NCBI GenBank assembly: GCA_018993265.1
Contig: JAGKSW010000018.1
Location: 206,411-270,410, forward strand
Source of the DNA: Nostoc sp. TH1S01
GTDB taxonomy: Bacteria; Cyanobacteriota; Cyanobacteriia; Cyanobacteriales; Nostocaceae
DNA: 64,000 nucleotides
Direction: 5' to 3'
Position numbers and translations under genes: made by a program. Shown here piece after piece: positions 35,908 to 45,223 of the stretch. Numbering within the stretch: the first letter of the stretch is position 1; the number at the start of each line of letters is the position of its first letter. The notes under the pieces are model-generated. The model was not told the origin of the DNA and ran no database searches. It saw only the letters and a list, made by a program, of their open reading frames with translations.

Positions 35908-36921
35908 ATGAATTCCGACCTGATGCCTTCGCCTGAATCTTCTAATTTGCCTGAGTCCAATCAACCTGAACCCAAAACAGAGACGGCTGCTGATGTACAA
36001 ACAGTAATAGCTACCGTTTCTGAATCGGAAAATTCGCCTACTGACCCTAGTGAGACGGCTAACGATGCTCATTTAATCAATCGACAGCAACCGATTCCAC
36101 CACCCAGCGAACCAATGCAGTACAGAGCGATCGGGTTAGTCCGGGGTCGCTACATTGCAAGCAGTGAACAGTTTACTCAAGGTACGCTCTTGACTGCGGA
36201 TGGTGTGGAAATCCAAGCTGTTCTCCTCGGTCGAATTATGAGCTTAGTTAAAAATCACCTTGATTTAGAAAAAAATCATCTTTGGGTAGTTTATCCGCGT
36301 ACTAAGCAAGAAAACGATGCCTTACATCTGCAAATAGTGGGCGTTTGGGAACCAGAAAATCTGGCAAAACAGCAAACACAAGATTCGGCTGATGATGAAT
36401 TGCCCAAAACCGATGACGCTGTAACTGATAAAAGCGACATTAAACCTTCATCAGATATTCCCGATGGTGGTTTTTCTGTGCGTGGCGAAGTAGTTTACCA
36501 ATCTTTTGATGACAAGAATTTAGTTGTCAAAATTAAGCAGGCTGCTCGCAAACAAGACGAAAAACCGAAATACTTTAAATTAAAACTCAAAGGTGTCCTA
36601 GCGACCAAAGCTGTGGGCAAGTTCTGGGACTTCCAAGTAAAACGAGATGGTGATTTATTAGCCATAGAAACCGCGGAAGCGATCGCGGATTTACCCAAAA
36701 AACGCAAACCACCCCTAAGAGGTGGCGGTGGCGGTTTCCGTGGTGGTGGCGGTGGTCGCCGACCATTCCCACCCAGACGTAGCCCTGGAGACAGCAGCGC
36801 CAGCCCACGCCCAGTTAAAAAGATAGGCGGCGGCGAAGCCTCAGCAGTGTCCAAACCTCTGCCGAAATCTTCTACTCCTACTCCTAAGCCGGTGAAAAAA
36901 CAAAAGCCACCACAGGAGTAG
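35908..36921 (+). CDS. Protein with Gly/Arg-rich (RGG-like) segment, unknown function
   Basis: The ATG at 35908 has an AAGGAG five bases upstream and is preferred over the longer frame. The protein has 337 residues. A Pro/Glu/Ser-rich acidic N-terminus comes first (about 1-70). A domain follows with YRAIGLVRGRYIASSEQFTQ, found in cyanobacterial hypothetical proteins. An acidic linker and a second strand-rich domain (GFSVRGEVVYQSFDDKNLVV) follow. The basic tail carries PLRGGGGGFRGGGGGRRPF, like RGG boxes of RNA-binding proteins. RNA binding is possible but unproven. It converges with the DUF39 gene across a heptamer-repeat hairpin. Confidence 0.75.
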   Translation: MNSDLMPSPESSNLPESNQPEPKTETAADVQTVIATVSESENSPTDPSETANDAHLINRQQPIPPPSEPMQYRAIGLVRGRYIASSEQFTQGTLLTADGVEIQAVLLGRIMSLVKNHLDLEKNHLWVVYPRTKQENDALHLQIVGVWEPENLAKQQTQDSADDELPKTDDAVTDKSDIKPSSDIPDGGFSVRGEVVYQSFDDKNLVVKIKQAARKQDEKPKYFKLKLKGVLATKAVGKFWDFQVKRDGDLLAIETAEAIADLPKKRKPPLRGGGGGFRGGGGGRRPFPPRRSPGDSSASPRPVKKIGGGEASAVSKPLPKSSTPTPKPVKKQKPPQE

Positions 36922-37052
36922 TGCTGAGTAGAAAGTGCTGAGTGCTGAGTTAAGAGAGTGCCTGCGGCACTAATAAAGCTGAATTACTGACTCTTAGTAC
37001 TCAGCACTCAATACTCAACACTCAGCACTCAGCACTCAGCACTCAGCACTCG
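36922..37052. repeat. CTCAGCA heptamer repeats forming a hairpin between convergent genes
   Basis: Three GTGCTGAGT units near 36921-36950 face five or more ACTCAGC units (with variants ACTCAAT and ACTCAAC) at about 37000-37050. The two arrays are complementary, so the transcript from either side can fold. This is a short tandemly repeated repetitive (STRR) sequence of the kind known in heterocystous cyanobacteria. Confidence 0.7.
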
Positions 37053-37055
37053 AAA

Positions 37056-38225
37056 TTAAAAATCTGTCCAACGGTCTTGGGGTAAAAACGATCGCTCCAT
37101 TGGAATGGCGGCGACTGGTTCTGTGAGGGTAAAAGTGCCGGCTGCAATCCATTGTTTTAATTCGGTGGCGACTTGTCGAGATAAGGACATACTAGCTAAA
37201 GGTGCAGCTCGCACGGTTTTATTTTCGATGGTGAGTTTCCCAGATTTCAGTTGGGCGTAACTCACTAACCCAAAGGTAGGACGCACGCGCCGGGGAATGG
37301 AAAAATCGACGATGGGCGCGACTAAATCTTTATCTTGCACTGCACAGTGTTCGATTACAGTTTCATTTAATACAGGAAATGGTATCCCCACACCTAACAT
37401 CAACGAAGGGCCATAACTTTTAAAGTAACAACCACGTACCCAACTGGCTGACATTTGTTTAGCATCACCAATTAAGGCTAAGGTCGCAGCCGGGCCAATG
37501 GGTGTACGATTAGCTAACCGCTTTTGTAAAGGGAAGTGTTGCGTTCCTTCCCAAGCTACGTAACCGATACCACCACCTAAGAAAATCCGCGTCCCAATGC
37601 CAACAAGTTGCAAATCGGGGTCGTTGAATAAAGGCGAAATTGCCCCAGGGTTAGAGTATACGGCGTTACCGAGATGGGGTTGTAAAGGGCCGAGATAAGT
37701 AAAAAGTGGGCGATCGCCACCATTCACACCCACGATAAAATTTTGATAAAGGTTACGCGGATTGAATAAATAAAATTGATTGATAGTATCGCGGGTAATG
37801 GTAGTTTCAAATGTTGCCCGTGGATAACAATCTGTAACTTGTCCTTGCGCCCTAACTTGTACTTGTTTCCCGGCAATCAAATCTTCAATAACATGACCAC
37901 CGCCACGTTCGCGGATTTCCTCACCGTCCATTGTATCAACAGCACAACTAGCACCTAAGTATAAATCTACAGCCCCAAAACCGGAATATGCTGGTACACC
38001 ATCTATCCAACAACGGCGAATTTTTATCGGGGGGTCGGTGTGTCCCAGATTAATAATGGCACCGCTAGATTCCATTGGCTCAAAGGTGCCAGTCGTAATC
38101 ACATCAACTTCTCTAGCAACTTTACTGACACCAACTTCTGCAACTCTGGCTTTGACTTCTTCAACAGTTAAAACGACTGCACTCTGGCGGCTGATTTTCT
38201 CGTTAATTTCGGCGATCGTTCGCAT
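37056..38225 (-). CDS. DUF39-family L-aspartate semialdehyde sulfurtransferase-like protein
   Basis: The 389-residue protein has the DUF39/HcyBio signature: ITTGTFEPMESSGAIINLGH, KIRRCWIDGVPAYSGFGAVDLYLGA, then SCAVD with the conserved Cys and GGHVIEDLIAGK. In methanogens and some anaerobes this family makes homocysteine from aspartate semialdehyde and a sulfide source, using a persulfide on Cys. Those systems have ferredoxin or CBS-domain partners; none is adjacent here. In an aerobic cyanobacterium the physiological role is less certain. Start at ATG 38225 (MRTIAEINEKISRQ). Confidence 0.85.
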   Translation of the reverse strand: MRTIAEINEKISRQSAVVLTVEEVKARVAEVGVSKVAREVDVITTGTFEPMESSGAIINLGHTDPPIKIRRCWIDGVPAYSGFGAVDLYLGASCAVDTMDGEEIRERGGGHVIEDLIAGKQVQVRAQGQVTDCYPRATFETTITRDTINQFYLFNPRNLYQNFIVGVNGGDRPLFTYLGPLQPHLGNAVYSNPGAISPLFNDPDLQLVGIGTRIFLGGGIGYVAWEGTQHFPLQKRLANRTPIGPAATLALIGDAKQMSASWVRGCYFKSYGPSLMLGVGIPFPVLNETVIEHCAVQDKDLVAPIVDFSIPRRVRPTFGLVSYAQLKSGKLTIENKTVRAAPLASMSLSRQVATELKQWIAAGTFTLTEPVAAIPMERSFLPQDRWTDF

Positions 38226-38377
38226 AATGTATCAAAATTAAGGGTGTAAGGGTATAAGGGTGTAGGTATCCAAAACTTTTACACCCAGTCTCAACAATTA
38301 ACATTTATGCGTAAGTGCTAATGGATTCGCAAACTTTTCCCTATCACCTGTAACCTGTAACCTATCACCTATCCCTA

Positions 38378-39082
38378 TTAATCAATTGTTTCTGGGTCAA
38401 TATTTAATTCCCGCAGTTTCGCTGCTAACTTTTCGGCTCGTGCTTGCGCTAGTTCTTTTTGTTGGCGTTCAAATTCTGCGGCTTCTTCTGGTGTTGGAAC
38501 TAACTGAGCTTCTGGAGTAAAAAATCGCAATAATCCTTCATGAATTCCCAAGTATAAACCTAGCTGCTGACTCCACAAATGTCCTTGAGCATTTGATTCT
38601 AGAACTTGGTATTGACCATCCACTAAATGAAATCCGGCAAATTCTTGAGTTTCTGGGTCGAACCAAAAATAATCGGGTGTGCGGAAAGTATCTTGGTATA
38701 ATTTTTTCTTTAAATCTTTATCTGTTTTTGCTGTTGATTCCGAAAGAATTTCTAAAATTACGTTAGGATATTTCCCCTCTTCTTCCCAAACGACCCAACT
38801 TTTGCGAGTTCGACGCTCTGTATCCAGCACTACAAAAAAATCTGGCCCCCGGAAGTGTTCATCTTTGCGTTTATTCCAACTGTAGTAAATGGTTAGATTT
38901 CCAGCAGCGTAGAAATCGTTTCTGTCTCGCCACAACCACTTTAGACATTTGAGTAAGAGCATAATCTGCTCTAAATGCAGTTCTGTTTCCAAGGGAGGTT
39001 CGTCGCTGTATAAATCACCTGGAGGAAAGATAACATCTTCTGGGGTTGCTTGAGGAGCGTCTAGTTCTTTAGCGAGGGACAT
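38378..39082 (-). CDS. Uma2-family PD-(D/E)XK nuclease-like protein
   Basis: The 234-residue protein belongs to the Uma2 (DUF820) family that is greatly expanded in cyanobacteria. The nuclease-like core has a conserved GPDFFVVLD strand (Asp), then NVILEILSESTAKTDKDLKKKLY with the Glu and Lys, and YFWFDPETQEFAGF. The C-terminus is a charged helix rich in Glu, Ala and Lys (EEAAEFERQQKELAQARAEKL). Biological function is unknown; a role linked to mobile elements has been proposed for the family. The gene is flanked by heptamer-type repeats on both sides. Confidence 0.88.
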   Translation of the reverse strand: MSLAKELDAPQATPEDVIFPPGDLYSDEPPLETELHLEQIMLLLKCLKWLWRDRNDFYAAGNLTIYYSWNKRKDEHFRGPDFFVVLDTERRTRKSWVVWEEEGKYPNVILEILSESTAKTDKDLKKKLYQDTFRTPDYFWFDPETQEFAGFHLVDGQYQVLESNAQGHLWSQQLGLYLGIHEGLLRFFTPEAQLVPTPEEAAEFERQQKELAQARAEKLAAKLRELNIDPETID

Positions 39083-39454
39083 GAGGAGATGACTGCATCT
39101 GGTAGTGATGGGTTTATTTTAACGTCTAGGTTGAAAATAGAGGCTAGAGGTTAGGGGGTAGGGGCTAGAGAAGAACATTTTTCAGATTTGGTTGCGATAT
39201 TTTCTTATGAGTGGCTGTCTTGAAATAGGGTGTAGGGGAAAAACATTTTTATATCTGGTTGCGAGATTATCTCTAACCCTAGTCTCTAATCTCTAACCCC
39301 TAGTCTCTAGACCCTAATCCCTAGCCCCTCCTGTTAAAATCTACTTCATAATGTGCAGAATGTACCATTTGGATGGTACAAATGGGAGATACAATTCCCA
39401 CATCAGCGCACAACCATCAACTTGTCTAACAAAACACACCTACAGCACAAAACG
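39083..39454. repeat. Spacer with TCTCTAACCCCTAG-type tandem repeats
   Basis: Degenerate heptamer repeats (CTAGAGGTTAGGGGG near 39150; ACCCTAGTCTCTAATCTCTA near 39276) face each other as imperfect inverted arrays. The upstream spacer at 38240-38370 carries a related (A/G)CCTATC/GTAACCT array. No gene seen. Confidence 0.55.
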
Positions 39455-40324
39455 ATGAAAGCATCTGCTAAGTTCGACTTTGAGGACGATAAATTTAATG
39501 CGCCGCCTTCTCAAGTCATCCCTTGGTGTCAGATGATTAATCCTCGATACGGCACGGATGGTATGCAAACTTATGGTCTCGCCATTAAGTTAGATAATGC
39601 TAATGCTGTGGGTTTTCAGCCGGATGAAAATTGGCAGCAAGTAGAGCATGAATTTAGCTCTGGTGTCGAAACAGTTTATCTATCTACTACACCGCGTTTG
39701 GTGATAGTGCGTCGAGGCCCTTTATCAGTCAAAGACCGAGAAACGGGGATTAAGTTAGGTACACTCAAAGAAAATTATGATGCTTTTTTAGCGGATAAAC
39801 TGAAGTTTAAAACTTTTACGCGCTATTTAGTTTTCTTAGTAAGTGAAGATAAGAAATTTTTACATGAATCGCCGCTGCAATTAACCCTGAATGGTGCAGC
39901 CGGAGCAAGTTTCAGCAAAACTTATTGTGAATTTCAACAAGGCAAAGTGGTGAGTGGTTTTGTTGCCGAGTTAGAAAGAGCTTATGCTGTTTATCGCAAA
40001 CAACCTGTAACACCAAAAGGGCCATTGTTCCACGCGCATGGAATTTTTTGTCCAATTATTGAGTGTGAAGAAAGAGGCATTGAGCCGAATACGGTGCTGG
40101 TTGCTTCGACTGTAGATTACAAACATCCAACAGTGGGAACATTAACACAATACCTAATTGCTTCGGATGCGCCTGAGTCGGCAATTATTTGCAAGTATTT
40201 TGAAGAATACAAAGAATTTGGTAAGGAACCTGTGAGAACAGAAACTAGTAAACCAGCTATGGCAGGTGTTTCCAGTTCTTATATTTACGCTGATGAAGAT
40301 GATTTTGGCTATCCACCTTACTAA
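39455..40324 (+). CDS. Hypothetical cyanobacterial protein (DUF5895-like)
   Basis: From the ATG at 39455 (MKASAKFDFEDDKFNAPPSQ) the protein has 289 residues; earlier in-frame codons run through low-quality sequence and are disfavoured. It is soluble, with a beta-rich N-terminal half (PWCQMINPRYGTDGMQTYGLAIK) and an acidic C-terminal tail ending in DEDDFGYPPY. I recall similar proteins labelled DUF5895 in Nostoc, but no function. The acidic, aromatic tail resembles those of single-stranded-DNA-binding proteins; this is only a resemblance. Confidence 0.65.
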   Translation: MKASAKFDFEDDKFNAPPSQVIPWCQMINPRYGTDGMQTYGLAIKLDNANAVGFQPDENWQQVEHEFSSGVETVYLSTTPRLVIVRRGPLSVKDRETGIKLGTLKENYDAFLADKLKFKTFTRYLVFLVSEDKKFLHESPLQLTLNGAAGASFSKTYCEFQQGKVVSGFVAELERAYAVYRKQPVTPKGPLFHAHGIFCPIIECEERGIEPNTVLVASTVDYKHPTVGTLTQYLIASDAPESAIICKYFEEYKEFGKEPVRTETSKPAMAGVSSSYIYADEDDFGYPPY

Positions 40325-40378
40325 AGTGTGAAGTAAGAAGTGTAAAGTATGAAATTTCAGACTTCATACTTCACACTT
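40324..40378. terminator. Long hairpin between convergent genes
   Basis: AAGTGTGAAGTA (40324-40335) is the exact inverse of TACTTCACACTT (40367-40378), with further imperfect pairing inside; it is built of CAGACTT/CATACTT-type heptamers. It sits between the stops of the DUF5895-like gene and mltA and could stop transcription from both sides. Confidence 0.55.
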
Positions 40379-40391
40379 CAGACTTCATTCC

Positions 40392-41636
40392 CTAATTTTT
40401 GAGTAGCAAATAATATAGTGAACCATTGCCACCTGTAATTCCAGCACGATCGCCTGCTAGTTTACCAGTTCCCATAAAGTAATCTACTCTACCTGGGCCT
40501 TTAATCGCACTGCCTGTATCTTGGTCTAAGACAAAACGGCTGACAGTCCGCGGTTGTAATTTACCACCAGCGGCAGGATAGGGAAATGTACCATTAATTA
40601 TTGCTAGTGCGCCATGAGGCATCAGTGATTTATCAGTAGCAATTGAACGTTCTGGTGTGACAGGCACATTAATACTACCAGTAGCTTTTCTCCCTGGAGC
40701 TTCTTTAAAGAACACAAAGCGTTCCCAACGAGGCAAATAATTATTTAATTCCAGGGGATTTTGCCGGAAGTAGCTGATGAGACGCGGCATAGTTAATCCT
40801 TGCAGTGGCAGTTTGCCATCTTTGGCAAGTTCTTTGCCAATACTTGTCCAAGGATAATCAGTACCGCCAGCGTATCCAACAGCAGTAGTTTTGCCATTGG
40901 TTAACCTGATTTGGGCAGAACCTTGGATGTGTACCATGTATGCGTCTAAGCGATCGCGGAACCACAACAATTCCAAGCCGCGCAACTGGCTTTTATTTCC
41001 GAGTAAACCATCTTTGCCTTCCAACTCAATGCGTTTTGGGTGAGGTTTAGCCCATTGGTCAAAATTTGGCGGTAGTCGATAAAGGGGATACTTATATATA
41101 GAAGTTTTAACGCGACTGGCCTGATAGACAGGCTCATAGTAAGCAGTAAATTTAACAGTACCCTTGCCATCATTGCCGACGGACTTGTAAAACACAAACT
41201 CCCGCTGAACAGCAGCTTTGAGTTGGCTGGCAGATTTGGCTGTTGCAACTAATTGCCGAAAACGCAGTAAACTGCGCCGCACGCGATCGCGGGTAATTCC
41301 TGGAACTGGATAATCTTTATAGGCCGCGATCGCACTATCTTTAGTCAAATAATCTAAACTATTGTCAATGGCGGCTAAGAGAGCTTTGCGATCGCCACTT
41401 TTGCCTGGACTACCAAAAATTTGCTCATCCCATCCCAAACAAGTAGATACAGGAGTACAAGTATCACTGATTTCTACTGGTTGGAGTGGTAATTGGAACT
41501 CAGGGGAAGTGTTTGGCTGTGTAGGTAACGGTACAGGTAACGGTATTGTCGTCGGAACTTGAGCAACAGCTGGCCAAATTGTGTTAACAAGGGCAATTCC
41601 TAGACTCAAAGAAGCCAAAGCAAGGGTTTTTCTCAT
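40392..41636 (-). CDS. mltA: MltA-type lytic murein transglycosylase
   Basis: The 414-residue enzyme has a signal peptide (cleavage likely after PAVA, residue 25) and a Pro/Thr-rich linker. The MltA domain has VKFTAYYEPVYQAS, and HIQGSAQIRLTNGKTTAVGYAGGTDYPW. The C-terminal 3D domain carries the catalytic Asp region (FVLDQDTGSAIKGPGRVDYFMGTG). It cleaves the MurNAc-GlcNAc bond in peptidoglycan with anhydro-product formation, in the periplasm. Unlike E. coli MltA it has no lipobox, so it is probably soluble. The short gene just upstream ends 3 bp before its start, suggesting one operon. Confidence 0.92.
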   Translation of the reverse strand: MRKTLALASLSLGIALVNTIWPAVAQVPTTIPLPVPLPTQPNTSPEFQLPLQPVEISDTCTPVSTCLGWDEQIFGSPGKSGDRKALLAAIDNSLDYLTKDSAIAAYKDYPVPGITRDRVRRSLLRFRQLVATAKSASQLKAAVQREFVFYKSVGNDGKGTVKFTAYYEPVYQASRVKTSIYKYPLYRLPPNFDQWAKPHPKRIELEGKDGLLGNKSQLRGLELLWFRDRLDAYMVHIQGSAQIRLTNGKTTAVGYAGGTDYPWTSIGKELAKDGKLPLQGLTMPRLISYFRQNPLELNNYLPRWERFVFFKEAPGRKATGSINVPVTPERSIATDKSLMPHGALAIINGTFPYPAAGGKLQPRTVSRFVLDQDTGSAIKGPGRVDYFMGTGKLAGDRAGITGGNGSLYYLLLKN

Positions 41637-41639
41637 GAT

Positions 41640-41894
41640 TTAGTCGAATCTTTCAACACTAGAACTAAACAGTGGTTCTACCCGGATTGCCACAATCCGA
41701 GATGGGCGGACAACCATATACTCTCCCTGAATATTCTTGATCGGTACACTGATAAAATCATTCGAGGTAGACTTGGGTACTAGTTCGCCACTATACCATT
41801 TTTGAAATTCTTGAATAGTTGGAAACCGCACTTCTTCACGATGACCAGTTTCCAGCAACAGGTGTACAGCGTACTCATTTGGTGTTCTAGGCAT
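41640..41894 (-). CDS. Small conserved-type cyanobacterial protein upstream of mltA
   Basis: An 84-residue protein (MPRTPNEYAVHLLLETGHRE) with a single alpha/beta domain and the phrase VRFPTIQEFQKWYSGEL. No Cys pairs, signal or membrane segment. It ends 3 bp before the mltA start on the same strand, so the two are very probably co-transcribed and perhaps translationally linked. Function unknown. Confidence 0.7.
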   Translation of the reverse strand: MPRTPNEYAVHLLLETGHREEVRFPTIQEFQKWYSGELVPKSTSNDFISVPIKNIQGEYMVVRPSRIVAIRVEPLFSSSVERFD

Positions 41895-42263
41895 AAAGTT
41901 GAATCATTAAAAATATGTTCAACCCATGTTAACCACGTCACCCCAGAATGAAAAGGGTAAGCATACGGGAGCAAGAAAAGCTATCCGGAGAGTTTTGCAT
42001 TAATTAACCATGAGCTACTACTCCTAAGTCTTGACTTTTATTGTCCCTCTAGACGGCCAATAGTTGAACCTGTTCCTTCAAAAGTGAGTTCAACAAATTC
42101 ATAGCGACTTACAACGTATTTTGGCTAAATGAGATACAAGCGTAAAACCCAAAACCATGCAGAGACGTTATATGTAAAGTCTCTCCAGTATTTCATAAAT
42201 ATGCAAACTGCTGTATCTTTATAACAAGATACATCACTATGCAAACTTAAATATATAAACCTG
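41895..42263. other. 369-bp spacer, nothing recognised
   Basis: A divergent promoter region between the mltA operon and a small membrane-protein gene. A GAGACGTTATATGTAAAGTCTC inverted pair (GAGAC / GTCTC, near 42160-42182) is the only visible structure. Confidence 0.4.
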
Positions 42264-42704
42264 ATGAATTCTGAATTCAATCCTCACAGGTTGTTGAAAA
42301 TACTGCTCATTGTCAGCATAATTTCTACATTTCTTCACTACACTGATAATTATTTATTCATCGAGCAATATCCCCAACCTGCTTGGATTACTGCCCCAGC
42401 AATTTATAAATCATGGCTGATCCTCACAGCCATAGGAATTATTGGGTATTGGTTGTATAAATATCAAAAGTATTGGCTGGCTTACGCTTGTTTGTTGCTC
42501 TACTCCTTCACAGGAATAACAAGTCCAGGACATTATCTTTATGGAAAATTATCCGAATTCTCAGCCAAAATGCACTTGTTAATCTGGACTGATGGCTTAA
42601 CTGGTTTGGCGATATTGGGATTTATTGTTTGGTCAGCAATTATTCTCAAACAGTGGTGGAGAGAAACTAGTCCAACTGAATCAGAACTTACGCACAAAAG
42701 TTAG
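42264..42704 (+). CDS. Small four-helix membrane protein
   Basis: A 146-residue protein with about four transmembrane segments (residues 10-28, 47-65, 68-88 and 110-130). His and Asp occur at the membrane edges (FLHYTDNYLF, PGHYLYG, HLLIWTDG). The pattern is that of a small integral membrane protein widely seen as hypothetical. The last residues (SELTHKS) are encoded by a GAACTTACGCACAAAAG end of the dispersed repeat family found at 27418 and 55344, so the C-terminus may have been rewritten by an insertion. Confidence 0.65.
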   Translation: MNSEFNPHRLLKILLIVSIISTFLHYTDNYLFIEQYPQPAWITAPAIYKSWLILTAIGIIGYWLYKYQKYWLAYACLLLYSFTGITSPGHYLYGKLSEFSAKMHLLIWTDGLTGLAILGFIVWSAIILKQWWRETSPTESELTHKS

Positions 42705-42787
42705 ACAGCCAATATTATTAAAATTTGTTGGGTTTCGCTGCTGCTCCACCCAACCAACCTTGCTTTTTTGAAATTACAAATGATGAA

Positions 42788-44191
42788 TTACGAGGCCATA
42801 TTTCTCGGCGGAATTTCTCGCCCTTGATAAAATTGTTGTTCTAATTTGCCTAAACCAAACCAAATTCCGCCACCAAGTAATACAGCTAAGTTGGCAATAA
42901 TCACGGTGATATTAGAAGTATGACCTGGAATCAATACTGATAAAGGCAATAAACTCCAAACTAATGCGGTTGCTATCACCACTCCTAAACGCAACCTTTG
43001 GAGATTTTTCAAAGCAGTTCGACAACTACTGCAATGTTTAGTGTGGGAATGGTATCTATCTAATAAAGCTTCTTTGGGCAGTGGTGGTGGTAAAGTTTTT
43101 CCTGGAAATGATTCTGCACAATATTGCTTTACCCAAGAACGCAATTGAAATACAAAAATATCAGCTTTAGTTGGTAAATAAAACGCTTTAGTAAAGTTAT
43201 CTGTGCCACCTTTTTGTTCTAAATAACGTTCTTGGTGATGTAAGAAAATTTGGTCATCTTCGAGTACGCCATTTTGTCCTATGTGGGAGTACCAGCGAGG
43301 CGTGAGTTTAATAAATAATCCTGGTAATTTTGATGAAAACTTGAAGGGAAAACGGGCAAATAAACGACATTCTCCTTTACGTATAGGAGTTGCATAAACG
43401 ACTGTTAAAGTTCTACCAAATTGCTTGGAGGTGAGATCATGCCACATCAACCCTGGTGCAATAAAGGTAGTATCTTGTTTGCCTAAAGTGCCTTTGCGGG
43501 GGCCTTCTTGCCAAAGTCCTATAAATCCCCATTTGCCTGACTCTACAATTTCTAATTCTACAGGCGATACATTGGCTCGGTTGCCAACAGTGCGATGATG
43601 AGTATAAGGAATGTGGCTGGAATCGAGAACATTTTCCATTAATGTCAAAGCATCATAAGGTAAATCTCGAAAGGTATTCAGGCAAACCCAACCATCTGCT
43701 TCTTCTTCTAAAACATCAACAATGGGAACCTGAGTTTTGGCAGCATTCTCAGGTTGACCAGGATAAACAAACAATAACCCTTGCCTGACTGTGGTTGGAA
43801 GTGATTTCACACAAGCACGGGGAGATGTTTCGGCTTTTCCGCCTGGTACTTGCTGGGGAATACTTTCACATTTGCCTGTTCCCGAAAATGCCCAGCCGTG
43901 ATAGGGACATTCTAGCCAGCCATCTTCGTTAACTCTGCCTTCGGAAAGTGGGGCTAAACGGTGCGGACATTGGTCTTCAAAGGCTCGCCAATTTTGTTCA
44001 TTTTTGTCCCACCATAAAACTAAGTCTCGCTCTAGTAAGGTGAAGCGTGTTAGCTGGGATTTATCTAAATCTGCGACGTAGTGGACAGGATACCAAACTT
44101 CTAACCAATCAAAGCGTTCTGGGTCTAGTCCACCAGCAGGTAAATTTTCTGTGGTTGTTGGGGATAATGGCTCTAACAGGCTGTTGGACAT
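42788..44191 (-). CDS. Rieske oxygenase of the pheophorbide a oxygenase (PaO/Tic55) family
   Basis: A 467-residue oxygenase. The Rieske [2Fe-2S] site is CPHRLAPLSEG ... CPYHGW (residues about 74-98). The mononuclear iron site is in LMENVLDSSHIPYTHH (Asn/Asp and His). A PaO-type C-terminal domain follows, with the conserved CxxC redox motif HCSSCRTALKNLQ and two membrane helices near residues 405-448. In plants these enzymes open the chlorophyll ring or act in chlorophyll metabolism and chloroplast import; cyanobacterial homologues are thylakoid- or envelope-bound, with uncertain substrates. An electron donor is not encoded nearby. It is divergent from the fibrillin gene. Confidence 0.88.
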   Translation of the reverse strand: MSNSLLEPLSPTTTENLPAGGLDPERFDWLEVWYPVHYVADLDKSQLTRFTLLERDLVLWWDKNEQNWRAFEDQCPHRLAPLSEGRVNEDGWLECPYHGWAFSGTGKCESIPQQVPGGKAETSPRACVKSLPTTVRQGLLFVYPGQPENAAKTQVPIVDVLEEEADGWVCLNTFRDLPYDALTLMENVLDSSHIPYTHHRTVGNRANVSPVELEIVESGKWGFIGLWQEGPRKGTLGKQDTTFIAPGLMWHDLTSKQFGRTLTVVYATPIRKGECRLFARFPFKFSSKLPGLFIKLTPRWYSHIGQNGVLEDDQIFLHHQERYLEQKGGTDNFTKAFYLPTKADIFVFQLRSWVKQYCAESFPGKTLPPPLPKEALLDRYHSHTKHCSSCRTALKNLQRLRLGVVIATALVWSLLPLSVLIPGHTSNITVIIANLAVLLGGGIWFGLGKLEQQFYQGREIPPRNMAS

Positions 44192-44329
44192 AATGAGTGA
44201 GATGCGTCAAGTAATAATTGTCTACCCACCAAAAATGTAACAATTTTTTAACGACGATGGCAGGCCAGCAGCATGAAATCAGCCAATGGTCTAAATTAAC
44301 AAGCAGTTGCACAAAACAATTTCAACACT

Positions 44330-45082
44330 ATGGCAGTAGACACAAGGGAATGTGCAGAGGCGAAACTAGCTTTACGTCAGGCTTTGGCTGCTTGTGGTGG
44401 CAACACTAAAGATGAAACTGTAATTGCTGCGATTGAAAATTTGCGTCTTGTCAACCCAAACCCAGCGCCAACTCGCAACGGTAAGCTATTAGATAGTGAC
44501 TGGCTATTAATTAGTGCGCCGAATTTTCCTGGTGGTGAACAGTTGGCAAATGGTAAGTTTGCCTATACTCTTGGTCGTCTGGCTTTTAATATGTTTCAGC
44601 CGACACAACTAAAATTAGTAATTGACCGAGTTTCACAACCTGTTTTTTTATTAGGAAATGGCGAACAGCGTAGTCACGATATTGTTGTAGAATTTACGAC
44701 GGCTGATGAAAATTATCCGCAAATATCTGGGGTTGTGCGGAATTTGGGTGTGTGTGAACCGATTAGTGATACTGTGCTACAAGTCAAATTTACTGGGGGG
44801 ATTTTAGCACCACAAGATCCAACTAAAATGGATGAATGGCGTGCAGTTTTTGGTCAGCAGAGTCAAAATGTCAAACGCAGTTTTAAAGACAGCTTGATAT
44901 TTGGTTTCTTGAAGTTAATGTTTGGTTTGGTTCCACCACAAGGAATCAATTCTGAGACTGGAGAAGTTAAGTTTATCATGGAGCGATCGCCTAAAGGTCG
45001 GCTAGAAATTCTCTATCTTGATGAGGAGTTGCGAATTACTTATGGCGAAAAGGGAACCATTTTAGTATGTGAAAGGCAATAG
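44330..45082 (+). CDS. PAP/fibrillin (plastoglobulin) family lipid-binding protein
   Basis: The 250-residue lipocalin-like protein has LIAAIENLRLVNPNPAPT-type start (AAIENLRLVNPNPAPTRNGKL), LDSDWLLISAP and the closing GRLEILYLDEELRITYGEKG motif, the PAP/fibrillin signature. Plant relatives coat plastoglobules and protect photosystems during light or oxidative stress. It has no signal peptide, so a peripheral thylakoid or lipid-body location is likely. Divergence from the pheophorbide-oxygenase-like gene (138 bp between starts) suggests shared control of two pigment/lipid-linked functions. Confidence 0.85.
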   Translation: MAVDTRECAEAKLALRQALAACGGNTKDETVIAAIENLRLVNPNPAPTRNGKLLDSDWLLISAPNFPGGEQLANGKFAYTLGRLAFNMFQPTQLKLVIDRVSQPVFLLGNGEQRSHDIVVEFTTADENYPQISGVVRNLGVCEPISDTVLQVKFTGGILAPQDPTKMDEWRAVFGQQSQNVKRSFKDSLIFGFLKLMFGLVPPQGINSETGEVKFIMERSPKGRLEILYLDEELRITYGEKGTILVCERQ

Positions 45083-45223
45083 TGATCATAAAGAAGGCAG
45101 GAGGCAGGAAGCAGGAGGCAGGAGTTAAAAGGACTGCTATATTTGAAATCTACAATCCTAGGCTTCAAAAATAATATTCCTACTGCCTATTCCTCACTTT
45201 CAACTCCCACCCATCAAAATTTC

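Noticed and set aside
36495..36854. Pro-rich minus-strand frame
   Set aside because: Antisense of the Gly/Arg-rich segment of the RGG protein; composition is explained by that.
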